A DNA stretch of 64,000 bases from Primulina eburnea (lineage: Eukaryota > Streptophyta > Magnoliopsida > Lamiales > Gesneriaceae): contig NC_133114.1 of assembly GCF_022965805.1 (NCBI RefSeq), positions 4,112,261 to 4,176,260 on the forward strand, read 5' to 3'. This document shows, one piece after another, positions 47,233 to 56,745 of the stretch; positions within the stretch are counted from its first letter, which is position 1; each line of letters opens with the position of its first letter. The notes beneath the pieces were generated by a model, which saw only the letters and a program-made list of their open reading frames with translations, made no database searches and was not told the origin of the DNA. The translations under genes and the position numbers were made by a program.

Positions 47233-47241
47233 TCTGAGGCT

Positions 47242-47934
47242 TTCATAAAGTTTATTCCCGATTTTTTTAAAAAAAATTTCTTTAAAATGATTTAATTAAA
47301 ATACTTTTAAGGAAAACTGAAATTTTGATCTTATATTATTAGAATCGGATAAATGTTGAGCTAATTTCTTGAAAGGCTTGGTTAAACAAACTAGAGATTA
47401 GAATAGTGCAAAAAAAGTGTATTGAACTTAGTGAACCAAAACAAATAACTGTATGGATAAAAGCCTAGGGTTATTAAGGAAAGAAAACAAATAAAATGCA
47501 AGGCAACAAATTTGTTTATGGAATTTTGAATATTAACTTTCTATGTTTCCCTTCGTCCTTGGCAAGAAGAATTCAACTACAATACTTTGATCAATATAAC
47601 TTATTGTATAAATCTATTTCAGCTCGGTCAAAAACCTAATGAGCTGAAACTTCTCGAAAACTCGAATCACGACAAATATTTTGTCCAGAAACAGACTTCG
47701 ACAGTTTACAAATAAATTAACTACACAAATCAGCTGGATTACAAAGATAATAAGTGAGTAAAATAAGGTGCACAAATATTGATCCTTGATGATCAGATAA
47801 TTTGTTGTTTAATGTGTGCAAGTAGTTTGAATATAGTTCTTGAAAGAGACTATAAATTCTTGATCACTTGTAGGTACAACAAAATGAAACTAAAAATACC
47901 TCTGATGCCCTCAATATTTGACCGTGCTCGAGTC
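47242..47934. other. AT-rich sequence right of the pararetrovirus-like block
   Basis: No ORF of note. It could be leader/promoter of an adjoining viral copy or host DNA; it does not resemble the noncoding region at 26311-26983 beyond the shared 16 bp. Confidence 0.35.
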
Positions 47935-47937
47935 CTA

Positions 47938-48165
47938 TGCCCGGCCGATCATCTCTCGTCTCCTTGAGAACCTTGGCCGAGCCCAGGGTAATGCTCGGCT
48001 AGCTGGGTAGTGCTCGGCTATCTCGGCCGAGCACTGTGCTCGGCCGAGCAGATAGCCGAGCCCTGTGCTCGGCCGAGCTGGTGCTCGGCCGAGCTCGGGG
48101 TAGTGCTCGAGCTCGGCCGAGCCCGGGATAGTGCTCCGCCAAGCCCCGGTGGCCGAGCCAAACCA
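47938..48165. repeat. CTCGGCCGAG palindrome cluster
   Basis: Five perfect CTCGGCCGAG palindromes fall between about 48027 and 48125, with at least five half-sites (GGCCGAGC, GCTCGGC) around them. The GC content is very high against an AT-rich surrounding. Reading frames here are long on both strands only because of composition. Possibly the U3 of an unrecognised LTR. Confidence 0.8.
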
Positions 48166-48915
48166 TTGGTATTGTGTCCAATTAATCCGGAGCGAGCTCT
48201 TGTCAAACACAGATGCTTATGTTACGAATCTCAAGCCCATGTACTCTGCCTATATCTTAATAACTTTGTCAAAAATAAAAGGCGTAAATGAGCCTTGAAT
48301 ATGCCAGAATCTCGCCGTGTGATTAGAGACGACAAGGGATCAGGCCGGAATTTCGCCATGTGATTAAAGGTGGCGAGAGATCCGGCCCTAACTTGCAGTG
48401 ATTGGAGAAGAGTTTAATTTTATAAGGAAATTTACCTAAAATAGACTTCGGCTCAATATGGTAAGAAGTCCCCTCAACCACTATTAATATCATGTACATT
48501 TTCATGGTGAAGGGCATTCAGGATATAAGACTTTCTTGAGAATTATTTCAGATATTGCATTCTCCCATTCCTTTTTCCAAAACACAAAAATCCAATCGAA
48601 AAATCGGAGTGATCATGCCGAAAAAATTCTCGGCACCTCCCAATACCTACTAGTTTCATACAAGCCGGTAGTGTTCCATCCGCCCCGGTCCAAACATTGT
48701 TGATCTAAAGTTCAAGCTCACCAGACCGAACCCAGGAAAGATTTGGTATCATCAACCTCCTAAATATCGGTTTGAAGCTCAAAAAGGAAAATAAAACAAA
48801 AAGAAGTGGCATTAATTCAAAGTCAAGTCGTGATTTCATAAATCAGAGAGGTGATCAGGGGAATAAATAGAGAAAGTCGAAATATTTTAATGAAGGAAAG
48901 GATTCTGTATTACAC
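48166..48915. other. Unassigned sequence with a short imperfect repeat
   Basis: A CGCCGTGTGATTA.. / CGCCATGTGATTA.. pair about 48 bp apart near 48314-48375. GATTTGGTATCATCAACC near 48737 vaguely resembles a primer site. Nothing firm. Confidence 0.35.
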
Positions 48916-49432
48916 CACTACAAAAAAAAAAAAAAAAAAAAAACATGTTTTAAAAGAAATTTGGACCATTGGCGACGAGAGAGACGAGCTTGGGGCCTTG
49001 ACCCAATTCAAACCCATCAAGGGCCTCTCAAGTAAAGAAAGAAAATTAAAAAAACCATTTAGCGACCGTTTGTTTGTAAATCGTCGCCAATATAGCAACA
49101 GCTTTAGAAAAATTGTCGCTAATTGGCGATGGTATTATTTACCCGTCGCTAAAAGCTATTGCGACGGTTTATTAACCCGTTGCTAATAGCGACGTGTAAT
49201 ATAAGATGTCGCTAAAAAGATCGGCGACAGTTTTGTTACCGTCGCTATATAGCGACGGTTTAAAGAAACCGTTGCTACATAGCGACGCTGCTTTTAAAAC
49301 TGTTGCTAATAGCAACAGGTTTGTTAATAACCGTCGCTAAATTCCTTTATATTCGGCCCTTTCCACCTCATTTTTTCACTACGGTTTCTTGTCACGATTC
49401 TATATTGACGTGTTTGTGTCTTCTCCGGCAAC

Positions 49433-49760
49433 CCGTCTTCCCGGTTTTTAGGTATCAAAATCGAGATTTCATATTTTGAATCTTATATCTTGTTCAGATT
49501 ATTATTTTTTAAATCGCATGTCCGTCTTCCCGGTTTTTAGGTATCAAAATCGAGTTTCATATTTTGAATCTTATATCTTGTTCAGATTATTATTTTTTAA
49601 ATCGCATGTCAATTAATTAAGTGTGGGAAAATATTTCAGATGTGTTGATTATGATATATAGTTTAATTTGTTTTATTGCATGTATTAAATTTTTGAAATT
49701 GGAAAATATTTCAGATTTGTAGATAATGATATATAGTTTAATTTGTTTTATTGCATGTAA
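49433..49760. repeat. Two tandem duplications inside the CACTA element
   Basis: An 89-bp unit starting CCGTCTTCCCGG at 49433 and 49522, then a unit of about 74 bp containing ATATTTCAGAT..GATATATAGTTTAAT in two copies (about 49628 and 49702). Confidence 0.8.
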
Positions 49761-49905
49761 CGAATGAATATTGTGTTGGTGTAGAGTCGTTTGTAACATT
49801 TGCATTTAGTCATGCTGAATGTTTATTGAATGAAAATATATGTTGTTCTTGCAATCGAAAAAAATGTCAGAACAAAATATATTTAGATGAAAATACCGTT
49901 AACTA

Positions 49906-50240
49906 GGGTTCTGGGATAGAGATCCTCGTGCGATCGCCGGCCAGCAAGATTTCCTCATTCGGGTATCCTTCCGCTGATTTTGTCATCCACAATTACGAAA
50001 GCGCGCGTAATTTGAGAAACAATTGGCTTTGGATTCAGACTCAGTCTGGCTTCCATGTCAGAATATTGCGCTTAATCTTGATGTTTTTCAAGACCAAGTG
50101 AATTATTTCATGGTAATAATTGATTTTTTAACGTTACATTTGTTGTAATGAATTTGCAGAAGACATAACTGGAAAGCGACACACAGGAAGATGAGATTCT
50201 TGGAGACATTTGGCATTTTGATGACGATCTTTGGGGCTGG
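49906..50240 (+). pseudogene. MADS fragment a, captured in the CACTA element
   Basis: Reads ILVRSPASKISSFGYPSAD and then jumps directly to LWIQTQSGFHVRILR, matching 51057-51160 and 51425-51490 of the next copy with the part between deleted. An intron-like GTAATAAT..TTTGCAG and the second-exon sequence ending DIWHFDDDLWG follow. It has no start, and the exon-2 stop position reads TGG. Confidence 0.8.
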
Positions 50241-50269
50241 AAAACGAGTTAGGTGTTTTGAATAAATTA

Positions 50270-50420
50270 GATGAAGTTTTTTTGTTAATTTAGATTTTAT
50301 TTTTTTAGTGTTATTCAAACAAAATGAAGTTTACATATTGCATGTTAACACTAAAAAATAAAATCCAAATTAATAAAAACTTTTTATTCATTTATTCAAA
50401 ACACTAAAAAATAAAATCCA
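50270..50420. repeat. Partial copy of the palindrome centre inside the CACTA element
   Basis: Contains a short inverted repeat (TTTTATTTTTTTAGTGTT / AACACTAAAAAATAAAA) around a spacer that is the reverse complement of the spacer at 51760-51797. The element therefore derived from the inverted form. Confidence 0.7.
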
Positions 50421-50910
50421 AACATGTATGTTATTTATTGACATTTATGAACTATTTGGTTTTTGTATTTTATGACATAATTTAATATTGTTGTTCGGTT
50501 ATTTTATCGAATTGTTTAATTGTTTTATAGATTATTTACAAATTTGAAAATATTATTGATTTTTAGATGAGTAGATGTGATTATTTATAAAGGTGTACAA
50601 ATAATTTAAAAAATAAGTATTTTTTTTAATTAAATTATAAATTTAAATTTTTTTAATTTTTTTATAGAATTAGCGACGGTTTTAGGTTAAAACCATCATA
50701 AATTAGCAACGATTTGCCGACGGTTTTGCTTGAACCGTCGCTATTAGCAACGGTTTTTGAAATAATCCGTCGTTAATTAACGACACTGACTTTAGGGACG
50801 GTTTTAAATTAGCGATGGAAAAAACCGTCACTAAGACCAAATTTTTTTTATAGTGTCGTTTCTTGAAAACAATCTTGATTTTTTTTTTTTGTTGCTTTTT
50901 TTGCGCATCA

Positions 50911-51688
50911 TTGGAGACTAACTCGGCGAAGAAGAAGACTCGGGGGCGTCTAAAAATCGAGATGAAGAAAACAGAGAGCAAAAAGAACTTGCAAGTGACA
51001 TTCACGAAGCGCTGGAAGGGTCTGTTCGGAAATGCCGGGGAATTAGCCGCTCTCCGCGGTTCTGGGATAGCGATCCTCGTGCGATCGCCGGCCGACAAGA
51101 TTTCCTCATTCGGGTATCCTTCGGCTGATTCTGTCATCCACAATTACGAAAGCGCGGGTACTTCCTATAACTACAGTCCCTCAGAGGGAGACAGCACATA
51201 CGCGAAGAACGAGTATTTCCAGGCCGTGACGCGATTGGAAGAGCAGAAGATGATCGAATATGCGGCGAAAGAAATCTCTACTGGAGACAACAGAAAGTTT
51301 TGGTGGGATGAAGAGATTGAGGGCATGGAAATGCACGAATTGTAGGAGTACGGCGAAGCGTTGGTAAAGCTACTGGAGAGAGTGACAGTCAAAGAGATGG
51401 AGGTGGCCAAAGAATCAGAGAAACAGTAGGCTTTGGATTCAAATTCAGTCCGGCTTCCATGTCAGAATATTGCGCCTAATCTTGATGCTTTTACATACCA
51501 AATCAATTATGTCATGGTAATTATTGATTCTTTAACGTTAATCAAACATTTGAACTTGATTACTTTAGCGTGTTTTTTCCCTTACATTTGTTGTAATGAA
51601 TTTGCAGAAAACATCAGTGGAAAGCGACGCACAGGAAGAGGAGATTCTTGGAGATGTTTGGCATTTTGATGATGATATTTGGGGCTGA
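50911..51688 (+). pseudogene. Type I MADS-box pseudogene b (M-alpha, AGL62-like)
   Basis: MADS domain with GRLKIEMKKTESKKNLQVTF, then TKRWKGLFGNAGELAALRGS and the I/C-like part. Position 50911 is TTG where the inverted copy has ATG. Conserved KRRKGLFRKAGELAALC residues are changed (R to W, RK to GN, C to R). Stops at 51343 and 51427. A GT-AG intron 51517-51607 splits at phase 0 and exon 2 ends EEILGDVWHFDDDIWG and TGA 51686. Total 228 codons, usual for the family, whose members regulate endosperm and gametophyte genes. Confidence 0.82.
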
Positions 51689-51867
51689 AAAACGAGTTAG
51701 GTGTTTTGAATAAATTGGATAAAAAGTTTTTGTTAATTTGAATTTTATTTTTTAGTGTTAACATGCAATACGTAAACTTCATTTTGTTTGAATAAAACTA
51801 AAAAAATAAAATCTAAATTAACAAAAACTTTTATCCAATTTATTCAAAACACCTAACTTGTTTTCCA

Positions 51868-52643
51868 GCCCCAAGGATCATCATCAAAATGCCAAACGTC
51901 TCCAAGAATTTCCTCTTCCTGTGTGTCGCTTTTCACTAATGTCTTTGCAAATTCATTACAACAAATGTAAAGGGAAAAAACCCATTAAAGTAATCAAGTT
52001 CAAAGGTTTGATTAACGTTAAAGAATCAATAATTACCATGAAAATAATTGATTTGATCTTTAAAAGCGTCAAGATTAAGCGCAATATTCTGACATGGAAC
52101 CCGGACTGAGTCTGAATCAAAAGCCAATTGTTTCTCTCATTATTTGGCCACCTCCATCTCTTTGACTGTCACTCTCTCCAGTAGCTTTTCCAATGATCCG
52201 CCGTACTCCTCCAATTCGTGCAGTTCTATGCCCTCAATCTCTTCATCCCATTAGAACTTTCCTTTGTCTCCGGTAGATATTTCTTTCGCTGTGAATTCGA
52301 TCCTCTTCTGCTCTTCCAATCGCGCCACGGCCTGGAAATACTCATTCTTCGCATCTGTGATGTCTCCCTCTGAGGGACTGTAGTTATAGTAAGTACGCGC
52401 ACTTTCGTAATTGTGGATGACAGAATCAGCCGAAGGATATCCGGATGAGGAAATCTTGCCAGCCAGTGATCGCACGAGGATCGCTATCCCAAAATCGCAG
52501 AGAGCGGCCAATTCCCCTGCTTTTCTGAATAGACCCTTCCGGCGCTTCGTTAATGTCACTTGCAAGTTCTTTTTGCTCTCTATTTTCTTCATCTCGATTT
52601 TTAGACGCCCCCAAGTCTTCTTCTTCGCCAAGTTAGTCTCCAT
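51868..52643 (-). pseudogene. Type I MADS-box pseudogene c, inverted partner
   Basis: Starts at ATG 52643 (METNLAKKKTWGRLKIEM) with a good MADS core TKRRKGLFRKAGELAALCDF. The reading is open for 130 codons to a TAA at 52251 where copy b reads Trp. Downstream, the intron and exon 2 are recognisable, but the final stop reads TGG. The MADS domain itself could still be translated. It mirrors copy b across 51778. Confidence 0.82.
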
Positions 52644-53164
52644 CGATGCGCAAAAAAAGAAACAAAAAAAAATCAAGATTGTTTTCAAGAAACGACACTA
52701 CAAAAAAATTTGGTCTTAGTCATGGTTTTTTCCATCGCTAATTAAATCAGCGACGGACCTTAAAACCGTCCCTAAAATCAGCGTCGCTACGGATAGACCG
52801 TCGTTAGGAAAAAAATGTCGCCGTTTCTAATAGCGACGGTTTAACCTAAAACCGTCGCTAATTCTATTAAAAAAATTTAATTTTTTTTATAATTTAATTA
52901 AAAAATTACCTATTTTTTAAATTATTTGTACACATAAATAATATCATCTACTCATCTAAATCAATAATATTTTCAAATTTGTAAATAATCTATAAAGCAA
53001 TTAAATAATTCGATAAAATAACCGAACAACAATATTAAATTATGTCATAAAATGCAAAAACCAAATAGTTCATAAGTGTCAATAAATAACATGCATAAAT
53101 ATAACAATATTTACAATGAACTCCTCCCAATACCACGGTCGTTGTTCTTCAGTAACATGCTTCC

Positions 53165-53334
53165 ATGAATAGGCTTCGTCACATGTCTGCCACGAAAACT
53201 GAGCAGTAAGGAACCGCATAACCTTGTTGTGCTCCGACATAAATATGTCATGAATAGCCTTCGTCACATGTCTACCACGAAAACTGAGCAGTAAGGAACC
53301 GCATAACCTTGTTGTGCTCCGACATAAATATGTT
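53165..53334. repeat. 85-bp tandem duplication
   Basis: ATGAATAGGCTTCGTCACATG at 53165 and ATGAATAGCCTTCGTCACATG at 53250, followed by the same ACGAAAACTGAGCAGTAAGG. Confidence 0.88.
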
Positions 53335-53619
53335 ATTGAACTTTTTAAAATTAGCGACAGCAATTATATAAATTGATTTAGCTATAAAATGAGAATGAAG
53401 AAACAAAAAAAATGATTTTATAACTTACATGCCATCTGCGACTCATATCAGAGTACGGCCTTCAGCCGAAGGTGATCCGTCTTGTTGCTCTGTCATATAT
53501 ACATACAGAATCTATATATGCAAACAATTCAGTAATTACGTGCACAAAATAAAATATATTTTATCAAAATTACAATTAAATTATAAATAAACTCAACCTT
53601 ATTCACTTTCGTCATAGAT

Positions 53620-54257
53620 GCCATGAACATCGTCGCTCGAATACTGGACCTCTTCTGTTTCACTTTCAGTGCTGTTCAAATCAATTTCATTGTCGTATAT
53701 AACATTAACATCGACAAGATTTTGAGACGTCAAAAGAAATTGAGTTGCAATGTCATGAGGTCCACTCTCGTTGTTTTGAAATGCATCGTTTGCATCAATT
53801 TGATCATGCTCAGTATTCGACTAAACATTAGTGACATAAGCTCGCTACGTAGACTACTCACATACATCCAATCTGATCCAGCTCTCTTTGTTGTTGGATA
53901 AGTCAAATACACAACTTGTGAAGCTTGCGTAGCAAACACAAATGGTTCGTAGTATCCCAGATTCTTTTTTCGATTGACATCAACAATTTTGTACTTTTTG
54001 TGTATGCGTGCACCCAAGCGAGGATGAGTATCAAACCAGCAGCACTTGAAAAGTACAACTTGTTTCATCGGTAAACCTGAGTATTCAATTTGTACTATTT
54101 CTTCAATTTGGCCATAAAATTCAGTCACATGTCCGCTACTCTTATGACCACTCACTTGTAGTCCTGAGTTACTTGTAGCTTTGAACAAAGTATCATGCAC
54201 GGTGTGAAAGTTAAATCCATTGATACAATAACCTCGGTAAGTCTGAACTTTCATCAA
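53620..54257 (-). pseudogene. CACTA transposase C-terminal domain (DUF4216-like)
   Basis: TYRGYCINGFNFHTVHDTLF, FYGQIEEIVQIEYSGLPMKQ and VVLFKCCWFDTHPRLGARIH are the DUF4216 signature found at the end of plant CACTA transposases, followed by YEPFVFATQASQVVYLTYP and a variable tail. The 175-codon piece is open. In complete transposases it follows DUF4218. Confidence 0.85.
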
Positions 54258-54429
54258 AGGACATCGTGCAACTTGTTTAATAATTGGATTTTCAAATTGA
54301 ACATTCGACGAGTTGGCCTACGAAAAAAGTTTCAAACTTTAAATTGCATTATTTAACAGTTTATTGAAATATGTAAAAAAAAAAGTAAAAATTGTCATTT
54401 ATACATATTGACGAAATCATTGAAATAAA

Positions 54430-55017
54430 TTGGTTTGAATATACGCCTCGACTGAAGAGTCATGCATCTCTGGATTTTCCATCGGATGTAATTCTCGTAC
54501 ATGCTGCAATGCATTTTAAATACAATTAAAAATTTGAAAGGAGTGTTTATATAATTCAATTAATGTTATACACAATACCTGACAAATGACTTTATTTCAT
54601 TACATTTGAGTAAAATATATGTCGAAACTGCATGATATTCTTCATTTGTTAGCCATCGCGATTTTGTAGCTCCAATCTTCTTACCACGAGTGTGGAATAT
54701 TGAAAGAAGTTCTGAGTTGTTAGTGTCAGCGTGTGATTTCCTGACTTTTACCAGTTTTCCGCTTTTTAATGTCTGTTGAATCACTGAAGTAATGCTGGCA
54801 GAATATAACACCCTCCTTAACCAAGTATACATTGCATATTGAACCCTCTACTCGTGCCTTGTTACGCACCATGTTTTTCAATTTCCATAAATATCTTTCA
54901 AATGGATACATCCACCTAAATTGTACAGGACCCATGATGTGTGCTTCATACGGTAAATGTATGCATAAATGTTTTTTCGCGGGTCTAGACAAGTCATTTT
55001 GGGCATAAGCAGTCAAA
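54430..55017 (-). pseudogene. CACTA transposase DUF4218-like domain and linker
   Basis: HLCIHLPYEAHIMGPVQFRW, MYPFERYLWKLKNMVRNKAR and EGSICNVYLVKEGVIFCQHY are the DUF4218 signature. A frame change then leads to RWLTNEEYHAVSTYILLKCN, the usual linker. GT near 54576 and AG near 54505 look like a retained intron, after which HVRELHPMENPEMHDSSVEA continues. The domain is cut at its start by the copia scrap. Confidence 0.82.
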
Positions 55018-55326
55018 ACCGCTTGTTATATTATCAATCTTTCTCCTTCTGTGGCGATTGATCTGAAGACTCCGATGGAGATGTGGACCGGGAAGCCGAC
55101 AGATTATTCTCATTTGCATACATTTGGAAGCCCGATGTACGTTCTGTACAATGAGCAAGAAAGATCAAGGTTGGATTCTAAATCCCGAAAATATATCTTC
55201 TTGGGTTATGCTGATGGAGTAAAGGGGTTTCACTTGTGGGATCCTACTTTTCACAAGCTTGTCATCAGCAGAGATGTTATTTTCGAGGAAGATAAAATAA
55301 AGGGAGACAAAGGCACGCCGAATTAA
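55018..55326 (+). pseudogene. Copia integrase tail fragment
   Basis: LKTPMEMWTGKPTDYSHLHT, FGSPMYVLYNEQERSRLDSK and YIFLGYADGVKGFHLWDP are the end of copia integrase, stopping at ISRDVIFEED. No RT follows. It is a lone scrap joined to the CACTA transposase. Confidence 0.85.
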
Positions 55327-55619
55327 GAAACTACTATTTTTTAGGTGGATCTTGAAAAGAGAGCTATTATATTTGGTAAATATCACTCATAGATGCCTAA
55401 AAAATATTGTCTAAATCTTCGAACAGTTGTATTGGACAATAAAACTACGGAGTCGGTTTAAGCAACATTAATTACATTATATATATAAATATATATATAT
55501 AATGTATGTATATTCATGTGCATGTTTCAGACATCATATAAAACATAAACCCCCTACACAAAGACAACATGAACATGAATTAAGTAGAATAACACTTCTC
55601 CTAATTTTATATTGTCGCA
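55327..55619. other. AT-rich spacer with ATATAT run
   Basis: No gene seen; a short imperfect (AT) run near 55475-55505. Confidence 0.45.
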
Positions 55620-55650
55620 TATGGAGAACCTGCATGGGAGGAAGAAACTT

Positions 55651-55864
55651 GCAATGGGTCGTCGCAAGATTGAAATGAAAAAATATAGAAAAAAGCAAGC
55701 TTGCAAGTCACGTTCACCAAAAGACGAATAGGACTATTCAAAAAAGCCAGTGAATTATGCATTCTGTGCGGTTCGGAACTCTCCATTATCGTACAATCTC
55801 CGGTAAAGAAGTTTTACGCATTCCACAGCCCATCTGCGGAATCCGCAGATACCAAATGTAATTA
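55651..55864 (+). pseudogene. Type I MADS-box fragment d
   Basis: [14 protein letters not shown] from ATG 55651; then a one-base shift, after which [20 protein letters not shown] and [20 protein letters not shown] continue to AESADTKCN and TAA 55864. This is the N-terminal MADS domain of an M-alpha gene distinct from copies a-c, with more canonical residues ([17 protein letters not shown]). It stops where the TRIM cluster begins, so it is a 5' fragment. It is too broken to appear as one reading frame. Confidence 0.78.
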
Positions 55865-55865
55865 A

Positions 55866-56745
55866 TGTTTGCCCCACCATCCCAAACCCACGCGGGTCGC
55901 TCTGATACCAAATGTCACGGCACAGCCCAACCTACTTGTGATATTGTCCGCTTTGCCCCGAGGCCTCACGACTTTAAAACGCATCACAACGGGTTGGTAC
56001 ACGCTCATTTAAATGCCCAGCATATCTCCCGTGGTTTAGCGATGTGGGATTTCGCCTAAGGGCCTTGTCAACCCCTCTTTCGGGACTCAGCGTCCTCGCT
56101 GAGGTTTGCCCCACAATCCAAACCCACGTGAAGTAGCTCTGATACCAAATGTCACGGCCCAGCCCACTTGTGATATTGTCCACTTTGGCCCGAGGCTTCA
56201 TTGCTTTAAAACGCGTCACAAGGTGTTGTTACACGCTCATTTAAATGGCCAGCATCTCTCCAGTGGTTTAGCGAAGTGGGATTTCGCCTAAGGGCCTTCT
56301 CACCCCACCTTTCAGGACTCATCTTTAAATGCCCCGCAACTCTCCCGTGGTTTAGCGATGTGGAATTTCGCCTAAGGTTCTTCTCACAAAATCCAACATC
56401 GCTAAACCATGGGAGAGATGTTGGGCATTTAAATGAGGGTGTAGAAACTCCTTGTGATGCGTTTCAAAGCCGTGAGGCCACGGGCCAAAGCGGACAATAT
56501 TACAAGTAGGCTGGGCCGTGACATTTGATATCAGAGCGACTCGCATGGGTTTGGGATGGTGGGGCAAACCTCAGCGAGGACGCTGAGTCCCGAAAGGGGG
56601 GGTGAGAAGGCCGTTAGGCGAAATCCCATATCGCTAAACCACGAGAGAGATGCTGGGCATTTAAATGAGCGTGTAGCAACCCCTTGTGATGCGTTTTAAA
56701 GCTGTAAAGCCTTGGGCCAAAGCGGACAATATTACACACATCTCC
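55866..56745. mobile_element. Inverted TRIM cluster
   Basis: Minus-orientation LTRs at about 55913-56066 and 56150-56300, with primer sites (GCTCTGATACCA) at 55899-55910 and 56136-56147. A part LTR lies at 56300-56390, then plus-orientation LTRs at about 56391-56525 and 56608-56745 with a primer-like TTTGATATCAGAGCG at 56524-56538. The internal piece has GCGAGGACGCTGAGTCCCGA and a G-rich tract. No coding capacity. At least two elements head to head. Confidence 0.85.

Larger units (their letters stand above)
26295..47241 (-). mobile_element. Endogenous caulimovirid-like (pararetrovirus) block, split by nested gypsy elements
   Basis: Minus-strand order from 47241: primer site, movement-protein ORF, coat-protein-like ORF, zinc knuckle, coiled-coil ORF, protease motif, noncoding region. 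The 16-bp string reading GATACCATCTGAGGCT on the plus strand occurs at both ends (47226-47241 and 26295-26310), so the block is bounded at the primer site on each side, as expected for one genome unit. No RT or RNase H is seen after the protease, so a deletion is likely. ORFs are broken by stops. The gypsy pair at 28043-44604 cuts it inside the coat-protein region. An LTR element with a movement protein is the alternative. Confidence 0.7.
48916..50855. mobile_element. CACTA (CMC/EnSpm) non-autonomous element carrying MADS sequence
   Basis: Left end CACTACAAAA followed by a long A run; right end ..TTTTTTTATAGTG. Both flanks are packed with the subterminal TAGCGACGGTTT/AACCGTCGCTA repeats of plant CACTA elements (49045-49345 and 50670-50830). 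The three-base neighbours differ (CAC left, TCG right), so the ends may not be from a simple single insertion. The interior holds tandem duplications and a piece of a type I MADS gene. Confidence 0.8.
50430..53095. repeat. Large near-palindrome, arms about 1.3 kb, 38-bp spacer
   Basis: Paired positions add to about 103550: CACTA end 50855 with 52696, MADS copies b and c, and AT-rich outer parts 50430-50650 with 52870-53095. The centre is near 51778. Arms differ by scattered substitutions and indels. It could fold into a long hairpin if transcribed. Confidence 0.85.
52696..55017 (-). mobile_element. CACTA element, 3' part with transposase remnant
   Basis: Terminus CACTACAAAAAAATTTGG at 52696 with TAGCGACGGT-type subterminal repeats to 52870, then transposase C-terminal parts on the minus strand. 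The 5' half is absent; sequence changes to copia at about 55018. Its terminus is the mirror of 50855, so the terminus belongs to the palindrome. Confidence 0.8.

Noticed and set aside
47935..48291. Four overlapping readings rich in Ala, Arg and Ser
   Set aside because: Product of the CTCGGCCGAG cluster's composition; codon patterns are those of a repeat.
48913..50858. Simple 3-bp target duplication for the CACTA element
   Set aside because: The neighbours are CAC and TCG; they do not match, so no TSD is claimed.
50703..51143. Minus-strand 146-codon reading opposite MADS copy b (also 52411-52719 opposite copy c)
   Set aside because: Mirror frame of the MADS exon; the sense frame has the recognisable MADS residues.
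55866..56745. Cassandra (5S-bearing TRIM) identity
   Set aside because: The general look is TRIM-like, but I could not find a 5S rRNA promoter motif, so no family name is given.
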